DNA of 64,000 nucleotides from Siphonodentalium dalli (Eukaryota > Mollusca > Scaphopoda > Gadilida > Siphonodentaliidae): contig CP136065.1 of the NCBI GenBank assembly GCA_032622095.1, forward strand, positions 210,096,151 to 210,160,150. The letters run 5' to 3'. The position numbers were made by a program, and so were the translations under genes. Below, one piece after another: positions 41,310 through 52,273 of this stretch. Positions within the stretch are counted from its first letter, which is position 1. The number at the start of each line of letters is the position of its first letter. Below the pieces are notes generated by a model. It saw only the letters and a program-made list of their open reading frames with translations, made no database searches and was not told the DNA's origin.

Positions 41310-42395
41310 GCTTATTACTTACTTACTTATGGTTACTTATGCTTTTAGTGGACGCTGGCTCCTGTAGTTGCCACTATATCCACCTCACTTGTACTTGTAC
41401 ATGACACGTCAACTAGAGAATTATCTGATAGGGACATGTTGCATGTTTGAGAGATTGTCATATTAGTTTCCAATTCAGCCTTAAAGTTGTATTTCACCTC
41501 TTGCTTGTCCCAATGGTGGCCCAGGTTGTCCTTGAATTGATTCATTTTCTCTGAATATACAACTTTTTCAGGTAGGTTATTCCATGTTTCCACTACTCTC
41601 TGGCTGAATGAATATTTTCTTGTATTATAATTCGATCCCTCTAGATATAACTTGTAGTTGTGTCCTCTAGTTCGTTTGTCAGTATTTCTTTTTAATATGT
41701 CTGCAACTTCCTGGTCGTACGTGTTAAATTTTTTATAACACTCTATCATATCCCCTCTGTGTCTTCTATATTGAAGTGTGGGAATTTTTAGTCTCTCCAA
41801 TCTTTTGTCATATTCTAGATCTTTTAGCCCTGGTGCTAATTTCGTTGTCCTTCTCTGAACTCCTTCTAATCTTTCAATGTGTTTTTGTAGGTGGGGTTTC
41901 CAAGCTGGCTGTGGGTATTCCAGATGTGGTCGGACCAATCCTTTATACAGCTTAACAAGTGTGTTCTCATCTAAGTGTGTAAATGATCTTCTGATGGCAC
42001 CCATAACTGATTGTCCTTTCTTTGTCTTTTCATTGATGTGATTTTCAAACGTGAGCATATTGTCTGTGATTACTCCAATGTCCTTCTCTTCTTCCACTAT
42101 CTTTAGTTGGCAAATATCCACCTGTCTGTTTGTCATGTTATATTCTGGGTTGTATCTCGGTTTACCAACATTCATTGTTACACACTTTTCTGGGTGGAAA
42201 CGTAGCAGCCATTTGTCTGACCATATCTGTAAATCGTCCAGATCTCTTTGTAGGGTTATAATGTCACTTGGTTCTTTTATTTCGTTGAATATTTTTGTGT
42301 CGTCAGCAAACATCATTACTTGTGACTTAAAATTCACTTTTGTTGGTAAATCATTTATGTAAATGCCGAACAGGATAGGTCTAAGGACGCTTCTC
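41310..42395 (-). pseudogene. CR1/L2-like non-LTR retrotransposon, 5'-truncated
   Basis: Minus strand. An uninterrupted frame runs from about 42395 down to the TAA at 41347-41345, about 350 codons. It enters within the RT palm: SVLRPILFGIYINDLP (motif B region) followed by the catalytic motif C FADD, then thumb and the C-terminal tail typical of CR1/L2-type elements (RGHNYKLYLEG, then RVVETWNNLPEKVV). Motif A, the endonuclease and ORF1 are absent, so it is dead on arrival by 5' truncation. Past the stop comes a TAAG-rich tail (GTAAGTAAGTAATAAG) near 41315-41335, as expected for families ending in short repeats. No internal stop is seen, so the copy is fairly young. The 5' break abuts a P3 cassette remnant. 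Confidence 0.85.
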
Positions 42396-42520
42396 TCATA
42401 TATAGGGAGCCTTGCTCAGATAAGAATATTGTTAGGCCAATGTATTCTCTTATATATGCGAAGTTCCTTAGAGACTATATATAAGAGAATGCATTGGCAC
42501 ATGGTTTTCGCAAAATCTCA
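42392..42520 (+). mobile_element. P3 fragment at the CR1-like 5' junction
   Basis: TTCTCTCATATATAGGGAGC, then a second cassette (CCAATGTATTCTCTTATATA) and TTCGCAAAATCTCAGGAAGG. The left end is replaced by the CR1-like element and the right TTAA end is missing. Confidence 0.65.
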
Positions 42521-42719
42521 GGAAGGAAAAATTCATACGGGGAAAAAACATTCTCTCATTTTCGGAATTCTAGACTGGTCCCTCAGTGTTCTCCGGGCAT
42601 GCTATTTAGTACGGTAAGTCACAATAAAACAAACCTCTAGGATAATTTCTTATGATTTCTTGTTATTATAAAGTTGTATATTCACCCAGGCAGTTTCTCA
42701 TTCCAGAGTCGAGACAGGC

Positions 42720-42946
42720 TGGAACTCAAGGTTGCAAAAGATTAACACAGACAATGGTTGAGTTTGACAGGCAGACGGCAGACAAGATCATTTAGCCATC
42801 TCAAAGCCTCTAAATCACCCACAAACACATTTGTCTACATCTTCTGGGTCCCCACAGCATAGATCCGAGAGTAAATCAAGGTGGAGATGAGAACATATAT
42901 CTTCCTCCCTGTCCAAGATCCCCCATGAGGCTCTGAGTTTAGAGAG
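42720..42946 (-). repeat. Dispersed 227-bp segment, copy 1
   Basis: The reverse complement occurs at 50571-50796, inside a P3 element. It includes CAAACACATTTGTCTACATC and GGTCCCCACAGCATAGATCC. No long frame and no recognised function. Confidence 0.8.
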
Positions 42947-43042
42947 CGGGCAAAGCTAAATGTTTGTATGGAGGAACAATGTGTTGTTCTGGAAGGTCAG
43001 TAACTCCTGAGGAACTATAAGATTTTATATGAACAAAGTTAA

Positions 43043-43399
43043 CCCTTTACCCAACAAACCGGCCAAAACCGGCCAAATAAAGCTTCAACAGCCTAAAATA
43101 TCTTCGGTCTGTCTCAATAGAACCATACAAATATGGATATCATTGGAACCGGCTCCTTGACCACATTGTGATAGTTACAGTTATGCCCTGTGCCAATGCA
43201 TTCTCTTATATATGCGAGTCGACCATAGGTCGCCTCACATATATAAGAGAATGCATTGGCCTAAATTACATTCTTTAACAATTTTATAATTTTTAATGTG
43301 TTAAGCCAATGCATTCTCTTATATATGCGAGGCGACCTATGGTCGACTCGCATATATAAGAGAATGCATTGGCACAGGGCCGTTCTGTTGGGTAAAGGG
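43043..43399 (+). mobile_element. P1 element, spacer shortened
   Basis: TTAA at 43039-43042 and 43400-43403. Both hairpins are complete. The central T/A spacer has lost about 35 bp compared with the 392-bp copies. Confidence 0.88.
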
Positions 43400-43429
43400 T
43401 TAATCAATTTCCAAGTTCAACAAGGGTCG

Positions 43430-43735
43430 TAACTCTGGTAAAAAATTAATGGACGAAACCTGTAGTGTGTCAGCTTTCCCCCAAGCACCACCACCAAATC
43501 CGTCAATTCACAGTGAAGTTACAAGGTAAGATGTTCGTACAGATGGACTTATATTCAGACAGACGGATGGACTATATGCCCCAAGCCAGCAGTCGTGGCA
43601 TAATCAAATCAAATAAAACAGTTTATTTGATATATGCACATGACAAGTTCAGCATGACTACAATTATTATATGCAAGGAAGTAGGTGGGACTGTTCCAGT
43701 GGAACTCAGGATACCCCCACAGTGTTATTGGGCTA
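43430..43735 (+). repeat. Pearl-like fragments
   Basis: AAGGGTCGTAACTCTGGTAA and ACAGACGGATGGACTATATG, then a second start (GGAACTCAGGATACCCCCAC) at 43700. Pieces of two PRL-type elements. Confidence 0.45.
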
Positions 43736-43741
43736 CATTAA

Positions 43742-44158
43742 CCCTTTTAGTGCCAGGGGCACTAATTAACGGTCTGTAAAATCGGTCCTAAAAAAAAAAA
43801 ATCTTTTTGTTTTTTTTATGGGTTGAATTTTTTTTGGGTATGCTTAAGCATCCTATAGCAAATTTAAAAACAAACTGGATAAAACGTTAGGGGCATGTTA
43901 TAACTCAAAACTATCACCAAGTATTCATAGTAATAATTTTGATGCCCATGAAAAACGTAAGATTCCCTGGCACTAAACCTACAAAATCAGTCTGGCACTG
44001 AAAGAGTTAATAAAGAATATCAGAAATAATTATTAAAATTGTAAAAAATAATAACAAATGATGAAAAATTGTTAGGCCAATGCATTCTCTTATATATGAG
44101 AGAATGCATTGGCACAGGGTATATGGGTTGATACAAAAATCTGACTTGGCACTGAAAG
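43742..44158 (+). mobile_element. P2 element, long form with collapsed hairpin
   Basis: Left TTAA at 43738-43741, CCCTTTTAGTGCCAGGGG. The long central part (GGGTATGCTTAAGCATCCTA, CTCAAAACTATCACCAAGTA) is shared with 50020-50449. An extra inner end, CACTGAAAGAGTTAA, lies at 43996-44009. The cassette has lost its loop: CTTATATATGAGAGAATGC joins the arms directly. The right end is worn (CACTGAAAGGCC). Confidence 0.75.
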
Positions 44159-44159
44159 G

Positions 44160-44430
44160 CCATATTAACATATTTGTTAACACAAGAACAAGCTCAGACA
44201 AAATTATGCATGTTACATAACACTTCTAAGTCGAAAAAGGGGGATAACTCCACTAAAAAAAAGACAGACGGGCCTCATAATCACAGGTTCCATGGTACTA
44301 AATATCTGTGCCAAGTTTTTTTTTAAATTTACTAAATATAGGAATTCAAGCTTGGCCACTTGTCTGCGTACAGACAGACAGATGGACAAGCTGATTCCAA
44401 TATAACCCCATAACTAATTATAGCTCATAT
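44160..44430 (+). repeat. Pearl-like fragment
   Basis: GAAAAAGGGGGATAACTCCA, GGGCCTCATAATCACAGG, ACAGACAGACAGATGGACAA, then TATAACCCCATAACTAATTA. Parallel to 25590-25779. Confidence 0.45.
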
Positions 44431-44559
44431 TATGTGTTGACGACATACGAAAAACAACTAGAGCTTGAAGTTATGCCAACCAACAACCTATGATAATCTG
44501 TCAGTTATTATGACCATTCGCTGGTGTTGATGGACACAACAACAAGAGCATTTATCTAT

Positions 44560-45390
44560 ATGAAAGCAAAGTGTCAAGATTTTGGCGTGCTTAAAAATAT
44601 ATCACCCCCGTGTCCGATTGCACCCAAATTTTGGCCATGTCATGACGTACATCTTAGAATATGACATGCAAAATTTCAGGCCAATCACCCTTAGACAACC
44701 TGAGATATAACGCATTTCCCAAAGGTTATCAAGGAGATATTTTACTGATCTAATGCGTTACCTAGCTCTCTGTAAAGACGAACTTGGTTTCAGAGGCTTC
44801 CGTTATAAATTCCAGAAAACTCCACACACCGTTTGCCTGCTTTCTTTATATCGTTATCAGCGGTGATGATATTTTCATGCATTTGTCATGTTTGTCACCC
44901 GTCATTTTTGAACTTAGACAACTTAAAGGGGCATATATGAGCGAAAAAGACTGTTCCTTATCAACTTAAGATCTATGTAGAAAAATTGGTACACAATGGT
45001 CACATGGCAAGCCTTGAAATAGTGTGTCTGTCATTTGCAGAATGAGGTTCCCAGATGTTGAATTTAGTGATGCTACCCCGCATAGCAGGCTAGCATCACC
45101 AAATTCACCCTCTGGGCATAGCGGGCTAGCATCACCAAATTCACCCTCTGGGAACCTCATTCTGCTGAGGTGTAGGCAGAATGACGTCGCCAGAGGGTGA
45201 ATTTGGTGATGCTAGCCCGCTATGCGGGGTAGCATCACTAAATTATTCACCCTCTGGGGACCTCATTCTGCAAATGACAGACACACTATCTCAAGGCTTG
45301 TCACATGGCCAGGGGAATGTCATGGGATAGGCGCCTTCAACCTCAGATGACTTAATGGGGGGCTGAAAAATTGCATGATTTTAATAATTA
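44560..45390 (+). mobile_element. HEL element (Helitron-like) carrying a C insertion
   Basis: TATCTATATGAAAGCAAAGT start, then ACCTGAGATATAACGCATTT and CCCAAAGGTTATCAAGG, parallel to 17869-18450. It is split at TCACATGG by the C element (45008-45300), after which CCAGGGGAATGTCATGGGAT continues. Confidence 0.55.
45008..45300 (+). mobile_element. C element, 293 bp, with internal repeat
   Basis: Perfect target duplication TCACATGG (45000-45007 and 45301-45308). The HEL copy at 18328 shows the uninterrupted site. Extra length comes from a repeated GGGCTAGCATCACCAAATTC block at 45089-45145, a slippage event within hairpin 1. Confidence 0.9.
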
Positions 45391-45482
45391 ATAATTATCA
45401 ATCAAGAACGTTTATTATCAGCTTAAACTAATTCTTAACACGATGTTCCTGAATGTCATATTTGTCACCCGTCATTTTTTAA

Positions 45483-45873
45483 CCCTTTACCCAACAAACC
45501 GGCCAAAACTGCCCAAATAACGCTTCAACAGCCTAAAATATCTTCGGTCTGTCTCCATAGAACCATACAAATATGGATATCATTGGAACCGGCTCCTTGA
45601 CCACATTGTGATAGTTACAGTTATGCCCTGTGCCAATGCATTCTCTTATATATGCGAGTCGACCATAGGTCGCCTCGCATATATAAGAGAATGCATTGGC
45701 CTAAAAAAAATCTTTTTTAACACTTTTTACCATTTTTTCTTACATTCTTTAACAATTTTATAATTTTTAATGTGTTAAGCCAATGCATTCTCTTATATAT
45801 GCGAGGCGACCTATGGTCGACTCGCATATATAAGAGAATGCATTGGCACAGGGCCCTTCTGTTGGGTAAAGGG
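45483..45873 (+). mobile_element. P1 element
   Basis: TTAA at 45479-45482 and 45874-45877. It lies about 90 bp downstream of the HEL body. Minor changes in the left region (AAAACTGCCCAAATAACG). Confidence 0.88.
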
Positions 45874-45877
45874 TTAA

Positions 45878-46485
45878 GGGCAATTAATTCCCCAGTAAAT
45901 TTATAAAATGGATATGGACAGATTATTGCCCAGCTGTATGCTTTTCTCTGCCACTCATACACAAACAGTCTCTCGATTCTTGAATTTCAATGGTACGTGT
46001 GTTGTTGAATTTAAACCTGGCTATTATCTTTGAACAGTGATGTAGAATAAGATGAGTTAGGCCTTCTTATTGGCAGAGCACTTTATAACATGCTGGCATA
46101 CGTCTGTTTTAAATTGGGGATCTATAACAATGGTTGACAGACCTTTGGAGTGGAAGCACGTCTAGTACCACACAGGAATCAATATGAACCCTGATTAGCA
46201 AAGAAGTAGGAAGTCAACCACCGACAGAAGAAAAGAACAGCCTCAGTCTACAGGACTCAGAAGAACAAAACACTGGTCTACTGTATGCATTAAACAAAAC
46301 AACCTATCAGCATGCAGACCATTGTATCTTGTTTAAAGTGAAACGCACCACAGGCCTTTATATTCCCACATCTTCCAAGACGGTAAAAGCTGTGCCAATA
46401 ATACGGAAATGTGCCCAAAATAGACATGAAAATGTTGACAAATTACTAAGAAACAATGCAATAATAACACAACGCCTCCAAATGG
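45878..46485. other. No gene seen
   Basis: AT-rich sequence. A purine-rich stretch (46195-46275) has no matching frame of note. Confidence 0.5.
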
Positions 46486-46556
46486 ATAATAGACCATTCC
46501 AATATACACTTTTTTAACTGAGTGGTAGAATCCATTTAGCAAAGAAAGGGCTAGAG
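46486..46556 (+). mobile_element. E element right-end fragment
   Basis: ATAATAGACCATTCCAATAT then TAACTGAGTGGTAGAATCCA and AAAGAAAGGGCTA. Confidence 0.55.
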
Positions 46557-46566
46557 TCACAGAATC

Positions 46567-46589
46567 CCCTCCCCCCCCCCCCCCCCCCA
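46567..46589 (+). repeat. C homopolymer run
   Basis: About 23 bases, nearly all C, with one T near its start. Confidence 0.95.
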
Positions 46590-47555
46590 TTTGAATCACA
46601 TGTCTGGCTCAGCCTCCCGTCTCGCATGTTGTGTCTCTGGATTGGGAACCATGGTGATATCAAGTTACAAATAGATTTATCAAATCAGATTCGCACCCAG
46701 GGGGCTTAAAGTTCCCATCATTACACCTCACTCCCGACAAACCATCCAATAAAAATTGAAAAATTACTTTATGAATAATTTTTCTGGGTACTTTTTATTA
46801 AGAAAATTTGAATTTTGACATAAAACTGCAGAAATGAGTAATGAGTGAATCTCTGAAATAATCTGTATTCATATTTTTCCCCCATATGATCCGGTATCGC
46901 CTGCAGTGTCTCCATGAAAAGTGATTGTGGCGTAATGATTACTATCCCCGACGTCATATATTCATGTCGCCAATGAAATTCCATCAGACATTTGTACCAA
47001 CGATTGATGATGAAGACTGACTTTTTAAATGATAGCTGCTCTTAGGCAATCTAAGTCGACCGTGAGGAGTGAGTGGTATTGGAGAACGCGGAGTATCGAC
47101 TAGTAGTATGTTATTGGAGATCGTTCCATCACTAAACCTTCTCAATCAATGTTAGACCAAGATTACCTCAAATCACAAGCCTAAGTTAGCAATATCAATG
47201 CTTTTTATTACACAAACTTGCTGTAGCTACAAGATGAAGTTTTAGACGATGACAGAAATAAGCCTGTATAAACAGATCAATCTTATATGAAATTTCCTTT
47301 TCAAATTTTTTTTATTTCCAAATATGAATTGTAAATAATTTTTTCTACCAAAAATGAAAGCCATGCAGAACATCAAAATGATTATTGAAAGTTAACTTCA
47401 AGCAATACTGTAGTATCAGACATTTATTCAAAATAAATTTATTTTCATAATAAAAAGTAAATAATTTGTCTGAAAAATAGCTGAAAATTTCAAAACAATA
47501 GCTAAGGTATGTTTCAAGAAATGATGGAGATATTAAGACCAAAAATTTAAGTTAT
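46590..47555. other. No gene seen, AT-rich
   Basis: AT-rich sequence, no feature recognised. Confidence 0.5.
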
Positions 47556-47559
47556 TTAA

Positions 47560-47951
47560 CCCTTTACCCAACAAACCGGCCAAAACCGGCCAAATAAAGC
47601 TTCAACAGCCTAAAATATCTTCGGTCTGTCTCAATAGAACCATACAAATATGGATATCATTGGAACCGGCTCCTTGACCACATTGTGATAGTTACAGTTA
47701 TGCCCTGTGCCAATGCATTCTCTTATATATGCGAGTCGACCATAGGTCGCCTCGCATATATAAGAGAATGCATTGGCCTAAAAAAAATCTTTTTTTAACA
47801 CTTTTTACCATTTTTACTTACATTCTTTAACAATTTTATAATTTTTAATGTGTTAAGCCAATGCATTCTCTTATATATGCGAGGCGACCTATGGTCGACT
47901 CGCATATATAAGAGAATGCATTGGCACAGGGCCGTTTTGTTGGGTAAAGGG
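47560..47951 (+). mobile_element. P1 element, near-consensus (392 bp)
   Basis: TTAA at 47556-47559 and 47952-47955. Both hairpins appear perfectly paired. Confidence 0.88.
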
Positions 47952-47955
47952 TTAA

Positions 47956-48820
47956 GGAATATTCTTCATTCCTGATGCAATTGACGCTGTATAAAATATG
48001 AAACTGGTGAATAATCAACATATGAATCGTAGGCGACACATAGTTGAGCAACCACACGCTGTGCCTCAAATTAGCTTTTTTTTATCAGCAACAAAACATT
48101 AAGAATAATTTATGTAACAGTGGCCCGGCAAAGATGACATGACAAGACATGACAAGACATGACAATCATGGATCATGACAATCATGGATTGTGCAATCTT
48201 ATCTGGAAACATCACTGATGGATATAGAAAAAAATATATGACATCATTCACCAGGTATATAAACCATACACCGCAGTGGCACGATGGTGGTTGCTATAAA
48301 ACTTGAGAGGGGGAATGGGTTTGTTTCAGTCAGAATTGTAAATCGTGTTTCTTCAGGAATCAGAAGTGAAGCGAACATTTGGCTAAATATTAATACAAAT
48401 GGTTTGGATGTATTTAATATCCAGGTCCATATCCTGTGTTAGTTGTGAGCATTTGAACTACATGTACGGGTCTCATAGTAAATGATTTCTATTGTCATGT
48501 AATACTGAATTTCGGGGTCTCATAGTAAATGATTTCTATTGTCATGTAATACTGAATTTCGGACATTCAAAGCAGGCCTTAATCCTTTTAGAAACTGCTG
48601 ACACAGAAGAATCCTATGGCTGCCCTACATTATATAATTACCATCTGTTGGAGACTCGGAAGTCAGAACCTGGACTAGAAAACGAAATCACAGTGTCCCG
48701 TCTGAATTGAATGCATGAGAACAACAGGAAATTTTAATGTCTCGATATTATCAAGCTATTCTCTCAGTGGTGACAATAGACTAACAATGAGTGATTTCTG
48801 TATAATATGGTCCTAATAAT
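47956..48820. other. No gene; two short tandem repeats
   Basis: A CATGACAAGA/CATGACAATCATGGAT run at about 48136-48190 and the duplication described next. An open 72-codon frame at 48492-48710 shows no domain. Confidence 0.5.
48468..48562 (+). repeat. 46-bp tandem duplication
   Basis: GGGTCTCATAGTAAATGATT through TAATACTGAATTTCG occurs twice in direct succession, apparently identical. Confidence 0.9.
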
Positions 48821-48825
48821 CACAG

Positions 48826-48976
48826 CAAGCCTTGAAATAGTGTGCCTGTCATGTGCAGAATGAGATCCCCAGAGGGTGAATTTAGTGATGCTACACCGCA
48901 TAATGGGCTAGCACCACTAAATTCACCCTCTGGGAACTTCATTCTGCAAATGACAGACACACTATTTCAAGGCTTG
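48826..48976 (+). mobile_element. C element, short single-hairpin form (151 bp)
   Basis: CAAGCCTTGAAATAGTGTGC and inverse around one hairpin. Flanks AATCACAG and TATGGGCT do not match, so the target duplication is lost or the copy is recombinant. Confidence 0.78.
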
Positions 48977-48989
48977 TATGGGCTGGATG

Positions 48990-49445
48990 CAATCCTGAGT
49001 TTAGTGTGCCTGTCATTTGCAGAATGAGGTCCGCAGAGGGTGAATTTAGTGAAACTATTCCGCATAGCGGGTTAGCATCACTAAATTCACCCTCTGGGGC
49101 CCTCATTCTGCTTAGGCCTCATCTGGAAAGTTTCTTTATTATCAAATTTCTATAGAAACTTCCTCACAAAGATTCTATTTCTTTTTTAGTTTAGTTTCTC
49201 TAATATCCCCAAATTGGCAGACAGCACAATGCATAATCGAGGTTCCAAATGGGTGTACATCACAATATTCACCATTTTGGAACTTCAATCTGAGTCTATG
49301 TCTTCCACAGCAGATGAGGCTATGCAGAATGAGGTCCGCAGATGGTGAATTTGGTGATGCTAGCCCGCTATGCGGGATAGCGTCACTAAATTCACCCTCT
49401 GGGGACCTCATTCTGCAAATGACAGGCACACTGAACTCAGGCTTG
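48990..49445 (+). mobile_element. C element, long form (456 bp)
   Basis: Perfect target duplication GCTGGATG (48982-48989 and 49446-49453). The ends are CAATCCTGAGTTTAGTGT and CTGAACTCAGGCTTG. The central region (ATCGAGGTTCCAAATGGGTG) matches those at 3170 and 51735. Confidence 0.88.
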
Positions 49446-49453
49446 GCTGGATG

Positions 49454-50015
49454 TGCGATCAAACAATCTGATATATCATCTAAATGGTAGACGTGGGATA
49501 ATTCTAAGAGGAATCAGCTGTATAAATCGAAGGGAGTGGACACAGATTAAGATATAATTGGGAGTATTAAGATATAATTGGAGCTTTAGGAAGTTGAGCA
49601 ATTAACACTGTTGTAACAGTGTTGTTAGAATCCATAGTAATTCTATAACTCTCAGGATCCTATTATAGAACTAGACTCGAACTGAAGAAATGACTGTCAT
49701 TAGCTTCATGCGGGTCAGTATTATGAGATGTCCATTCACTAAAATAACATTATTGGAAATCATTGTATGACCGTAATATACAAGGGACAATCGGAATCTA
49801 CTTTGCTGATGATGCAAAACAATTGTTCAGATAAAGAGTGTCTTGTATTTTCAGGTAGGTTTAGAGAGTCTGAGCTCTTTGCAAGTGTGCCAAATAGTTT
49901 TTGTTATTAGCAAGATAGCTTGGTAAAGTGCAGAGTGGAAACTGATGTGTTGATACCATAGCTTTTTTTCAAGAGTGTAGACATATGTTTGGTCAATTTA
50001 AATTTTTATAGGGCT
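49454..50015. other. No gene seen, AT-rich
   Basis: A short repeated AGTATTAAGATATAATTGG at 49550-49582; nothing else. Confidence 0.5.
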
Positions 50016-50019
50016 TTAA

Positions 50020-50449
50020 CCCTTTCAGTGCCAGGGGCCGATCTCATCGGCCCTAATTTACGGTCTGTAAAATCGGCCCTAAAAGATTTTTTTGGGTTTA
50101 ATTTTTTTTGGGTATGCTTAAGCATCCTATAGCAAATTTAAGAACAAACTGGATAAAACCTTAAGGGCATGTTATAACTCAAAACTATCACCAAGTATTC
50201 ATAGTAATAATTTTGATGCCCATGAAAAACGTAAGATTCCCTGGCACTAAACCTACAAAATAAGTCTGTTAAAGAATATAAGAAAAATTATTAATATTGT
50301 AATAAATAATAACAAATGATGAAAAATTGTTAGGCCAATGCATTCTCTTATATATGCGAGGCGACCTATGGTCAACTCGCATATATAAGAGAATGCATTG
50401 GCACAGGGTATATGGGTTGATACAAAAATCGGACCTGGCACTGAAAGGG
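50020..50449 (+). mobile_element. P2 element, long form (430 bp)
   Basis: TTAA at 50016-50019 and 50450-50453. Ends CCCTTTCAGTGCCAGG and CCTGGCACTGAAAGGG. CCGATCTCATCGG near the left, a central 200-bp unique part, and one complete cassette near the right end. Confidence 0.85.
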
Positions 50450-50524
50450 TTAACTCTGATTTGAACACATCAGTTTTATAGGTGAAGGAAAATGCATGCG
50501 GGCAGTTAATTTTGCTACAAAACT

Positions 50525-50950
50525 ATGCCACTGTTCCATAACTGGAGCTTCCTGAAATTTTGCGAAAACCCTCTCTAAACTGAGCCTCATGGGGGATCAT
50601 GGACAGGGAGGAAGATATATGTTCTCATCTCCACCTTGATTGACTCTCGGATCTATGCTGTGGGGACCCAGAAGATGTAGACAAATGTGTTTGTGGGTGA
50701 TTTAGAGGCATTGAGATGTCTTAATGATCTTGTCTGCCTGTCAAACTCAACCATTGTCTGTGTTTAAGAAATAAATCTTTGCAACCTTGAGTTCCATAGG
50801 AAGCCTTGGCCTAACAATATTTACCTTGACCTTGTAAGTCAGTGCATTCTCTTGTATATGCGAGGCGCCATATGGGAGACTTGCATATATAAGAGAATGT
50901 ACTGGCACAGGATCTTTGATGATGCACCAGTGCCGTCATGAAAGGGTTAA
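50525..50950 (+). mobile_element. P3 element in which hairpin 1 is replaced
   Basis: Begins CCATAACTGGAGCTTCCTGA, then GCGAAAACCCT. Where cassette 1 should follow, it carries the 226-bp segment 50571-50796, then resumes with CATAGGAAGCCTTGGCCTAA, the spacer, cassette 2 and a right end GTCATGAAAGGG-TTAA. Confidence 0.7.
50571..50796 (+). repeat. Dispersed 226-bp segment, copy 2 (inside P3)
   Basis: Reverse complement of 42720-42946. It replaces the cassette-1 arms of the P3 element, so it was either captured or inserted with loss of target. No known function. Confidence 0.8.
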
Positions 50951-51161
50951 TGCTGCACCAGCATCATAGAAGGGTAGCAACTATCAACAACCAGAAAGCA
51001 ACTGACAAACTTGCCCATGACACATGCTAAACAGGTCAGCCAAATGTGCTATGTATTTATCCGAATGAGCCACCATGGCAATACCAAGTAGAGGCAGATA
51101 TTACATAATATTATAATATTATACTAAAACTCATGGACGAGTTGTTAGGCCCTTAAATTGG

Positions 51162-51390
51162 CCTTAATAAATATTCAGATAATAAGTTCATAACCATAGG
51201 TTGTATGTTGAACTTATTATCTGAACATTACCCACCAAAGAATATGAATCTTTCTGCACTTGTATTAGCTTTTTGTCTGTTTGCTGTCTGCTTTTATTAT
51301 CTGAATATCCCTCCAAATGAAAAATGGACTATTCCAATGTATACTTTTATAACTGATTGGGAGAATCTATTTCGTGAAGGGAGGGTTACG
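51162..51390 (+). mobile_element. E element, worn ends
   Basis: Hairpin ATTCAGATAATAAGTTCA ... TGAACTTATTATCTGAACAT at 51170-51229, tail CCCTCCAAATGAAAAATGGA, and CCAATGTATACTTTTATAAC, the site that is split by a B element at 7214. Right end GTGAAGGGAGGGTTA. Confidence 0.65.
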
Positions 51391-51486
51391 ATCTGGTCTA
51401 AAGTACAGTCAAATTGTCAGCAGAAGGTGTCCGACCTGTTCATGCCCTCTGGACATAGAATCTATGATAGAGTCTGAGATTCGAAT

Positions 51487-51976
51487 CAAGTCTGAGTTTA
51501 GTGTGTCTGTCATTTACAGAATGAGGTCCCCAGAGGCTGAATTTAGTGATGCGATCCCCCATAGTGGGCTAGCATCACTAAATTCACCCTCTGGGGACCT
51601 CATTCTGCTTAAGCCTCAACTTCTCTGGAAAGTTTCTTTATTATCAAATTTCTATAGAAACTTCTTCGCATAGGTTCTATTTCTGTTTTAGTTTTGTGTC
51701 TCTATATCCCCAAATTGTCAGACAACACATTGTATAATCGAGGTTCCCAATGGGTGTACATACCAATGTTTACCATTTGGGAACTTCAATCTCAGTCTAT
51801 GTCTCCCATAGCTGATGAAGCCATGCAGAATGAGGTCCCCAGAAGATGACGTTGGTGATGCTAGCCAGCTGTCGGGATAGCATCACTAAATTCACCCTCT
51901 GGTAGGTCACCAGAGGGTGAATTTAGTGATGCTATCCCGACATTCTGCAAATGACAGACACACTAAACTCAGGCTT
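51487..51976 (+). mobile_element. C element, long form (490 bp)
   Basis: Ends CAAGTCTGAGTTTAGTGT and inverse. Flanks ATTCGAAT and GTTGGAAT match at 5 of 8. An extra inverted stretch at 51901-51945 (CACCAGAGGGTGAATTTAGT) makes a third small hairpin near the right end. Confidence 0.8.
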
Positions 51977-52273
51977 GGTTGGAATGCCCAGCTGAATTTT
52001 GTTTTTCGATGGTATTGACAGTTTTTACTTGGGAAGCCTGGGGTCACTTTATGCCAACCACCTAATTGGTTGTGGGCAAGAACAGCAGCTGCCACCACCT
52101 TCCAGCACCCCTGAGGTCATTTCAATTCCAATGTTAGTTAGTTAGTTAATTAGGGTTTAGATGTCACTTGCAAGAGCTGTAGTCATATCATGCCATGAGA
52201 GGGGACCTAAATTCAGGAAACTACCTTCATTTGTAACTCCTCTCATTTTTAGAAGAATGAGTCTTGAGATTAA

